Notes under the pieces: generated by a model
Seen by the model: only the letters and a program-made list of their open reading frames with translations
Database searches by the model: none
Told to the model about the DNA's origin: nothing
Origin: a virus
Virus record (IMG/VR): IMGVR_UViG_3300009684_001705
Coordinates: 1 to 53,770 of that record
Length of the DNA stretch: 53,770 nucleotides
Direction: 5' to 3' (one strand)
In this document: piece after piece, positions 48,025 to 53,770 of the stretch
How the letters are laid out: each line of letters opens with the position of its first letter
Numbering within the stretch: the stretch's first letter is position 1
Position numbers and translations under genes: made by a program

Positions 48025-48032
48025 GATACCTC

Positions 48033-48833
48033 TCAATTAAAAGAAAATAGTAAAAATGAATTAGTTTCAGATGCATTCACAACAGTTGGTTGATATGTGA
48101 TAACAATTATACCATTTGCGCCCGCAGATCGTCCAGCTAAACCAGCAGCACCGCCACCACCACCACCATAAAGACCACCGTTACCACCAAATGTGTATAT
48201 AGTACTATCACCAGATGCGTATGAGTGGAAAGCGCCGCCGCCGCCGCCACCAGCATAAACACCAATAGAACCATTAGCACCATCGGAGCTATTACCACCA
48301 GCGCCACCAGCACCACCACTTGGTGATCCACCAGCACCACCAGCACCACCAATAGTTGTTAGTCCACCACTACCAGCATTACCAGCAGAAGTAGCACCAC
48401 CTGCACCACCACCACCACCACCACAAGAAGCTACTGTACTGTTACCTGATCCACCGTTACCACCGGCAAATTTAACAGTACCTACCGAAGTTGCTGTTAA
48501 ACCACCAACACCACCTGTATAACCGGAACCTTGGGAACCACCTTTGGCAAGAATCGCACCACTATTAAAACTTGTGTCGGAACCAGCAGTTCCTTGTGTG
48601 CCACCAGCACCAATAGCTATTGGAATATTAACACCGAATGGCAGTACTACGTTATTGCTTCGGGCATACGCACCACCACCACCACCTGGACCACCATAAT
48701 TAAGGCCAGCAGTTCCTTGAAGTAAACCACCAGCACCACCACCATAACATTCGATAGAATTGTTAGAATTGTTCCAATTAGATGGAAGTTTCCATGTTGT
48801 ACCAGAAGTTAAAATTATAACAGTATTTGCCAT
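48033..48833 (-). CDS. Glycine-rich tail fibre/adhesin protein, copy 1
   Basis: 266 residues. A short N-terminal strand region (VIILTSGTTWKLPSNW) is followed by long Gly/Ala/Ser-rich stretches (GGPGGGGG, GGAGGAGG, AGGGGGGAF). Such repeats form polyglycine II sandwich folds in fibre-tip adhesins, for example S16 gp38. A receptor-binding role is likely. A related gene lies at 51495. AAGGCGAC precedes the ATG. Confidence 0.78.
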   Translation of the reverse strand: MANTVIILTSGTTWKLPSNWNNSNNSIECYGGGAGGLLQGTAGLNYGGPGGGGGAYARSNNVVLPFGVNIPIAIGAGGTQGTAGSDTSFNSGAILAKGGSQGSGYTGGVGGLTATSVGTVKFAGGNGGSGNSTVASCGGGGGGAGGATSAGNAGSGGLTTIGGAGGAGGSPSGGAGGAGGNSSDGANGSIGVYAGGGGGGAFHSYASGDSTIYTFGGNGGLYGGGGGGAAGLAGRSAGANGIIVITYQPTVVNASETNSFLLFSFN

Positions 48834-48845
48834 GGTGTCGCCTTA

Positions 48846-49298
48846 TTAACCGATAGCCCCGTCGACGATCACACTATTTGTAGTATAAACAAATACTGAC
48901 ATTGAACCATATTGTGTAGAGCAAGTATATGATCCAGTTCGTGAATTTAAAGTTACACCACTGGCATTACCAACAACAACATTACCTGTATTTAACATGT
49001 ATACTAAACATCTAAACCCAACAGGCAGACCAGTTGGCACAGTTACTGTCTTAAGAGCTGTATTAGAAATAGTAATAACTGAGCCACTATCATTAGCTGC
49101 CAAAGTATAATTGTCCGTTTTGTTTGACACAAACAAATTTGCACTAGTGATAGAGCCATTGACTGACATATTCGTAGAATTTACAGTGCAATAATTATTA
49201 CCACCAGCAATGATACTGAATGTGTTCGTACCAGAATACTGAATTCTATTATTGCCAGTTGATTCTAAATGTAAATTTGCTACTTGAAGTGTTGACAT
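48846..49298 (-). CDS. Short tail fibre-like protein, 150 aa
   Basis: 150 residues, beta-rich. MSTLQVANLHLESTGNNRI resembles the N-terminus of the other fibre genes (MSTLSVTTV, MSEIQVANV). SANLFVSNKTDNYTLAANDS then VITISNTALKTVTVPTGLP and RCLVYMLNTGNVVVGNAS resemble fibre tip domains of the kind also seen at 52415-52930. Probably a fibre segment or adhesin. Confidence 0.7.
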   Translation of the reverse strand: MSTLQVANLHLESTGNNRIQYSGTNTFSIIAGGNNYCTVNSTNMSVNGSITSANLFVSNKTDNYTLAANDSGSVITISNTALKTVTVPTGLPVGFRCLVYMLNTGNVVVGNASGVTLNSRTGSYTCSTQYGSMSVFVYTTNSVIVDGAIG

Positions 49299-49309
49299 TC
49301 TATTACCTT

Positions 49310-49855
49310 TTAATTAGAAAACAAATCGATTAAAGTCAAAGATGGACCAGTTTCCCATATAACTTCCATAAGAGGTCTTTCATAATCAAATCTAAATCTA
49401 GCAGCCTCTGGTTGATTCATTGATACACACTTAACTGTGCTATTTAAAACTCGACAGCTCATTGGCCTTACTTCATGAATATCACAAGAACTTTCGCTGT
49501 TTAAGAAAATACAAGGTTTTTTACCCAACCAATCTTTAAACGGTTTCTGGTTATCTTTCATAATTTCAGGCATATTATCAACCAGGTATTGTTTCCATTC
49601 TACAATAGTATCTTTACCTCTTTCGGCGATCATCTTGCGCATGTTATTTTTATCAATATATTCCGCAATATCATCCCACTCTATTTTAGAAGTAGGTGCA
49701 ATTTGACTACAACAGAAACCACAACCTTTTGCACATGCCAATTTTAACGGTTCTTTATTACTTAATTCATCGTGTACATTATGCACAGCTTTCGCAAATG
49801 TAACACCTTTTTTAATTTCTTTATCTACTAAAATTTTCACATCATTTTTATTCAT
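49310..49855 (-). CDS. YkgJ-type cysteine-cluster protein
   Basis: 181 residues. The motif CAKGCGFCC (41-49, CxxxCxxCC) plus CDIHEVRPMSCRVLN matches the YkgJ/zinc-or-iron-chelating family. Members are thought to bind metal; some act with Fe-S or sulfur enzymes, but a molecular role is unclear. It is unexpected within a run of fibre genes. Possibly a fibre or host-interaction factor, or cargo; not decidable. Confidence 0.78.
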   Translation of the reverse strand: MNKNDVKILVDKEIKKGVTFAKAVHNVHDELSNKEPLKLACAKGCGFCCSQIAPTSKIEWDDIAEYIDKNNMRKMIAERGKDTIVEWKQYLVDNMPEIMKDNQKPFKDWLGKKPCIFLNSESSCDIHEVRPMSCRVLNSTVKCVSMNQPEAARFRFDYERPLMEVIWETGPSLTLIDLFSN

Positions 49856-49869
49856 AATATAACCTCATA

Positions 49870-50739
49870 TTAAGTGATATAAACTGTCCAGTTGTACATA
49901 ATGTTAGTTGGGTTAGTTGCCCATGTTGGGCTTACCTGTTTAAATTCAAAATAGCTACCAGCAGTAACAGCAATATTTAATGAAGTATTGCTAAAATATA
50001 ACGAACCAGAAGACGCCATATTAAGTGCAACGCTACCATGGAACGTCGTGTCAGTTGTGTTATTATATCTAAAATAGATAGTAAAAGTTTCTGCAGATCC
50101 TTGGGTACCAGCGGCATTATAAGTCGAAAGGTAAATCGCAGTTACGTTACCGGAAACTGGTATATATTGACGATTTTGATCGGCACTGGTAATTAATGTC
50201 GCCTGTGGTTGAGACCCAAAATAGTATGTAGTAGCGTCAGCAAAAGACGATTTCTGTAATGTACCAATTAATGCTAAACCTTTGGTTGAAACTGTTGACC
50301 AATATCCAGTAGTGCCATTTGAGGTAAGCAACTGACCAGCAGTACCAATTGTGCCATTAGCAATAATACCAGCAGTAGAACCAAAAGTAACATTTCCGTT
50401 ATGTACAGTGTTAGCTGAAAATGTAGTATTACCGGTAATCGTAGTGTTACTACCAGAAATAGTGGTGTTACCAGTAATCGTGGTGTTACCGCCAGAAATA
50501 GTGGTGTTACCAGAAATAGTGGTGTTACCGCCAGATGAAATAGTAATTACGTTAGATACACCGAAACCAACGTTTCCAGTTGCTGTAGAAACTAAAATAT
50601 TAACTGAAGAATTTGGTCCTAAATTTAAACCACCACCTGAAGATAGAACTAGCTGACCTGCCAAAGTATTGGCAGATTTAACAGAAACATCTGTAGTTGC
50701 ATTTACTGAATTGACTGTTGTAACTGAAAGTGTTGACAT
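49870..50739 (-). CDS. Tail fibre protein with Asn-Thr-Thr-Ile repeats, 289 aa
   Basis: 289 residues. MSTLSVTTVNSVNATTDVSV start, then about six repeats of the type GNTTIS/TITGN between residues 75 and 110, forming a beta-helical shaft. TAGQLLTSNGTTGYWST follows, a segment also present in the 52930 protein. The C-terminal part (TFTIYFRYNNTTDTTFHG) is a globular, possibly receptor-binding, domain. The start overlaps the stop of the fibre gene before it (TAATG). Confidence 0.8.
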   Translation of the reverse strand: MSTLSVTTVNSVNATTDVSVKSANTLAGQLVLSSGGGLNLGPNSSVNILVSTATGNVGFGVSNVITISSGGNTTISGNTTISGGNTTITGNTTISGSNTTITGNTTFSANTVHNGNVTFGSTAGIIANGTIGTAGQLLTSNGTTGYWSTVSTKGLALIGTLQKSSFADATTYYFGSQPQATLITSADQNRQYIPVSGNVTAIYLSTYNAAGTQGSAETFTIYFRYNNTTDTTFHGSVALNMASSGSLYFSNTSLNIAVTAGSYFEFKQVSPTWATNPTNIMYNWTVYIT

Positions 50740-51401
50740 TATACGATTACCACCCTAGCGCCTGTTGATACGGTTATTGTATTACCAGTTCCAACTGTTA
50801 TTGGCCCAACAGCCAAAGAATTTTCACCAGTAGCGAAAGTAATATTATTTGAAACTGTGTTCGAATTTATACGAAACATATTGTTAACGTCGTTAGGGTC
50901 GCCGATAGCCCCTTTATTACCTTTATAATAACCACCACCGGCCGAAATTACACCATTAACATACAGACCGGTAGAATTAATATATGAATTTTGTACAGAA
51001 TTACCGATAAAAATCGCTGTCGTATTTACAACAACGTTGGCACCAACACCAACAGCCGATGTATTAACAAATACGTTAGCACCAGTATAAAAACCAGTGG
51101 CAAATGTTACGTTGGCTCCGATAAAGTTTAAATTGCCAGACATAACTCGTGAGTCAGTATTTTGAACATATCCAGAAGCAACAACACCACCGAGATTTGT
51201 GGCATTATTGGCTGTGCCTGAATATGCTGTCGAATTGATCGCAGCACTAACAGAAGAGTTACCGATGGTAAGGGAATTGTTTGTTAGTACAACACCATTT
51301 GATGTAGAGTTAATCGACGAGATATAAATTGCTGTCGAATTAACAACGATATTTGTGTTTACTACTAAACCATTTTTGACTACGAAATTAAAGTCAGCCA
51401 A
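50739..51401 (-). CDS. Tail fibre protein, 220 aa
   Basis: 220 residues, TTG start with GGGAG eight bases upstream and a late promoter before it. Repeats of the form ANVVVNTTAIFIGNS and GANVFVNTSAVGVG occur through the shaft. NTDSRVMSGNLNFIGANV and the C-terminal GPITVGTGNTITVSTGARVV are shared with the 52930 protein. Such C-terminal modules are frequent in T4-like fibre proteins. Confidence 0.8.
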   Translation of the reverse strand: MADFNFVVKNGLVVNTNIVVNSTAIYISSINSTSNGVVLTNNSLTIGNSSVSAAINSTAYSGTANNATNLGGVVASGYVQNTDSRVMSGNLNFIGANVTFATGFYTGANVFVNTSAVGVGANVVVNTTAIFIGNSVQNSYINSTGLYVNGVISAGGGYYKGNKGAIGDPNDVNNMFRINSNTVSNNITFATGENSLAVGPITVGTGNTITVSTGARVVIV

Positions 51402-51429
51402 AGATCACTCTCCCTGTTGGCGTTTCTTT

Positions 51430-51437
51430 TATTTATA
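51430..51437 (-). promoter_or_regulatory. T4-type late promoter for fibre genes
   Basis: Exact TATAAATA on the minus strand in the 93-base gap before the 220-aa fibre gene, 29 bases from its TTG start. Confidence 0.78.
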
Positions 51438-51494
51438 CAAATGCAATTATATCGATATAATAATATTACCAGTTATATACCAAATCGACTATAT

Positions 51495-52415
51495 TTACGG
51501 GGCACTTACGAATGTAAGAATAGCACGGCCATCTGTTCCGTTTGTTGATCCTGAACCACCTTGACCAGAGCCGTTTCTATCAGAATCTGCGCTATTTCCC
51601 GGTGTAGAACCACTTCCTGCTGTCAATGTTGCTGATGAAACTGTTCCTGAATTGAAATAACCAGATCCGCCACCGCCACCGCCAACATTACCACCACCAC
51701 CGCCATAGTAGCCACCACCACCACCACCGAGAGAACCATCGGCGTTTTGACCCAGTCCGCCAGTGAGAGCGGAACCTGCTGTAGAAGCATTGTAAGCAGC
51801 AGCAGCACCACCTGCGGACTGGGTGCCACCAGCACCTCCTTGTGTAGCTACACCAATGCCACCAGTTGTTCCTCCACCAGCACCAGCAGATGCAGCAAAT
51901 CCAGAATCAGACCCACCGCCACCACCACCAGCCATTAACCAAGCATTGCCTTGTGTTACACTTGTTGCAAAAATGCCTGTATAACCTGCACCTTCAGCAC
52001 CCCAACCCCTATTATTTGTTTGAACACCACCAGAAAGATATGTTGCGCCAGCCGTATTCAAATTAGCAATAGTGTTTCTGCTTCCACCACGAGCAATTCT
52101 TAGTATATAAGTTGATCCACTAGTTAACTGGAAAGTGCCGACAGCATAACCGCCGCCACCGCCCGTACCTATGCTTGTTGTCGGTGGATAGCTTGAAGTA
52201 TATGCGCCGCCCGGCGCACCACCACCACCCCACATCTTAGAAGTGACGGTCACAGTGCGAGACATCGTTATAGTATATTCACCAGATGTTCCTATATTCA
52301 AAGCGCCATCAGTAGTGAGGTTCCAACTTGAGATGCCTCCGACAGCCGGACTGATAGTAAAATCAACTACTTTAGAATTTGAAAAAGATGCAATCAATCC
52401 TACTACCGATGTCAT
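51495..52415 (-). CDS. Glycine-rich tail fibre/adhesin protein, copy 2
   Basis: 306 residues. A beta-rich N-terminal region (GEYTITMSRTVTVTSKMWGG) followed by polyglycine-type stretches (GAGGGTTGG, GGGGGYYGGGGGN, GGGGGSGYF). Ends NGTDGRAILTFVSAP, a typical terminus of this glycine-rich family. Likely forms a fibre-tip adhesin. Overlaps the gene before it by TAATG. Confidence 0.8.
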   Translation of the reverse strand: MTSVVGLIASFSNSKVVDFTISPAVGGISSWNLTTDGALNIGTSGEYTITMSRTVTVTSKMWGGGGAPGGAYTSSYPPTTSIGTGGGGGYAVGTFQLTSGSTYILRIARGGSRNTIANLNTAGATYLSGGVQTNNRGWGAEGAGYTGIFATSVTQGNAWLMAGGGGGGSDSGFAASAGAGGGTTGGIGVATQGGAGGTQSAGGAAAAYNASTAGSALTGGLGQNADGSLGGGGGGYYGGGGGNVGGGGGGSGYFNSGTVSSATLTAGSGSTPGNSADSDRNGSGQGGSGSTNGTDGRAILTFVSAP

Positions 52416-52930
52416 TATGTTAATCCTGCCCCAGAGATAACGAATGTGTTAGCAGCTACACAGACTACGGTGCAAATACCACGTTGTGCCAGTGTCCTAT
52501 TACCAGTGGTAGCAGTACCCGCCAAGTACATAGTTACGCTTGTGCCTTGTGTTATGGTCTGTGAACTTCCGCTGTTGTTGTAAATAGTTATGTTGTTACC
52601 AGCACTAAAAATGCTGCCGTTAATCGTGACACCACCGGTGGTAATATTAATCATCTTGCCGTTGTCAGCGGCTACTAACACATATGCTGCTGTTTTGTCG
52701 CTGTTAACTATATCACGCACGTTGCCGATAGTATCATACGTGCCAGAACTATTTGCAACAAATAAAGCTCCAACAGTAATGCTTAAACCATTAACAGAAA
52801 ATACACTAGTATTTACCAACAGTCTATCAGATGAACCTGTTCTGATGGTTACAACATCCGCAGTTGAACCAAGAATTCCATAAGTTTTACCTGTGCTTAA
52901 CCAAACGTTTGCTACTTGAATTTCTGACAT
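52415..52930 (-). CDS. Tail fibre segment, 171 aa
   Basis: 171 residues: MSEIQVANVWLSTGKTYGI start, then NGLSITVGALFVANSSGTYD and a C-terminal domain with VLVAADNGKMINITTGGVTI and ITIYNNSGSSQTITQGTSV. The last part resembles the fibre-tip domain of the protein at 48846. It overlaps both neighbours by TAATG, so the fibre genes are translated as a coupled series. Confidence 0.72.
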   Translation of the reverse strand: MSEIQVANVWLSTGKTYGILGSTADVVTIRTGSSDRLLVNTSVFSVNGLSITVGALFVANSSGTYDTIGNVRDIVNSDKTAAYVLVAADNGKMINITTGGVTINGSIFSAGNNITIYNNSGSSQTITQGTSVTMYLAGTATTGNRTLAQRGICTVVCVAANTFVISGAGLT

Positions 52931-53770
52931 TATACGATCACCAATCTTGCACCTGTTTCGACTGTTAAAGTAAATCCTGTATTGACCTGATATGGACCAA
53001 CAATTAATGAGTTAACTGTATTTGATACAGTATAATTAAATCCTAAAGTTGGTTTATTTGCGTGTTGGATATGTGCTGTAACGGTAGTCAAATTAGTAGT
53101 TGAGTTTGCCGTGCTGTTACCAACAAACAAAGCTGTTGTATTAGCAATAACGTTTGCGCCAACAAACAAACCAGTATTAAAAAAGTTATTAGTACCTGTA
53201 AAATTCAAGTTACCAGAAAGAACTCTCGAATCTGTATTTTGTACGTATGATGCAGCAGCAACAGTACCCAAAAACGAAGCATTGTTAGCATCAATAGTAG
53301 CAATATATGTAGCATTCACAAACACACCAGTAGCATTAGCGACAATTCCGGTATTTGCTAGAACAGAGACCGTACCTGTGGTTGTGATAGGTCCGCCAGT
53401 CATACCATTGCCAGTAGCAATGTTTGTTACGGTTCCTGATCCACCACCTGCTGATGACCAATATACTGTTGTTCCATTTGATGTTAGCACTTGTCCGGTA
53501 GTACCTATACCACCATTTGCTTGAAGACCAACAGCAGTTCCAAGAACAACACGTGAAGTATTTGCAATAAACGAAGTACCAACGGAAAGAGTAGCGCCAT
53601 TAACAACGCCAGTACTGTAAATGCCAAGGGTGTTACCAAAATTACCGGATCCACCAAGATAAGTTGCACTATTAGCAGCAAGTGTGGCTACGTTAGAGGA
53701 CAACCCAGCAGTAGTTTGATAATTAGCAAGATTACTAGACAGTTGAGTATTCGAAACCACATTGGCAGCA
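52930..53770 (-). CDS. Tail fibre protein, 5' end outside the window
   Basis: At least 279 residues; the frame is open to the right edge (ANVVSNTQLSS visible), so the N-terminus is missing. Repeated NGTTVYWSSAGGGSG and GANVIANTTALFVGNS modules, NTDSRVLSGNLNFTG, and the C-terminal GPYQVNTGFTLTVETGARLV are shared with the 50739 and 49870 proteins. Long fibre or fibre-connector protein. Confidence 0.78.
   Translation of the reverse strand, partial: AANVVSNTQLSSNLANYQTTAGLSSNVATLAANSATYLGGSGNFGNTLGIYSTGVVNGATLSVGTSFIANTSRVVLGTAVGLQANGGIGTTGQVLTSNGTTVYWSSAGGGSGTVTNIATGNGMTGGPITTTGTVSVLANTGIVANATGVFVNATYIATIDANNASFLGTVAAASYVQNTDSRVLSGNLNFTGTNNFFNTGLFVGANVIANTTALFVGNSTANSTTNLTTVTAHIQHANKPTLGFNYTVSNTVNSLIVGPYQVNTGFTLTVETGARLVIV

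Noticed and set aside
50417-50540. Short regular repeats that look like a CRISPR array
   Set aside because: They are in frame in the fibre gene and encode GNTTI-type shaft repeats; there are no unique spacers.
51623-52066. Thr/Ser/His-rich plus-strand and Val-rich minus-strand frames
   Set aside because: Low-complexity shadows of the glycine-rich adhesin coding sequence.

Overview
The window is part of the genome of a large T4-like myovirus, not a bacterial chromosome. It carries the T4 core in the order found in marine and freshwater T4-like phages. Nearly all genes lie on the minus strand, so the map below is read from high to low coordinates. The host cannot be named. Phage-encoded periplasmic binding proteins of the Bug/TctC family suggest a Gram-negative proteobacterium, and there are no photosystem genes of the kind cyanophages carry.

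Layout from the right: 48-53.8 kb, tail fibre and glycine-rich adhesin genes, one cut by the window edge. 41.9-48.0 kb, a cargo island with genes in alternating orientation: two TTT-type solute-binding proteins, a QueC-like enzyme, an amidoligase, two further PP-loop ATPases and a fatty-acid-hydroxylase-like membrane protein. 25.8-41.8 kb, virion genes: neck 13 and 14, sheath terminator 15, terminase 16/17, sheath 18, tube 19, portal 20, prohead core, protease 21, scaffold 22, capsid 23. A GIY-YIG endonuclease and one unknown gene interrupt 13/14. 18.5-25.2 kb, uvsY, uvsW, sigma factor 55 and recombination nuclease 47/46. 5.7-8.5 kb, clamp 45, clamp loader 44/62 and regA. 4.1-5.7 kb, small early genes. 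0-4.0 kb, a tRNA array (19 readable tRNAs plus one aberrant tRNA-like gene) with a radical SAM gene embedded. No gap above 300 bases lacks a gene, although several 70-180 base stretches of the tRNA array are gene-free and contain hairpins.

The most striking accessory block lies at 8.6-18.5 kb, between recombination genes 46/47 and clamp gene 45. It encodes a TET/JBP-type 2-oxoglutarate dioxygenase, a class II glutamine amidotransferase, an amidoligase, a GNAT acyltransferase, a GIY-YIG fusion protein, a protein resembling alpha-glutamyl/putrescinyl thymine pyrophosphorylases, a P-loop kinase and a GT-A-type glycosyltransferase. A MazG-like pyrophosphohydrolase, a peptide deformylase and a second dioxygenase flank it. 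The combination fits a multistep DNA-base hypermodification pathway: oxidise, phosphorylate, displace with an amine, then amidate, acylate or glycosylate. This is inference from family membership and gene order.

Regulation is partly visible. A family of sigma70-like promoters (TTGACT, 16-17 bases, TATAAT, often preceded by AACTG) serves the early and middle genes. TATAAATA late promoters, the type read by gp55, sit before 22, 23, 13 and the fibre genes. One terminator hairpin carries a promoter -10 box in its loop, and three gene starts lie in inverted repeats that could hide the ribosome binding site.
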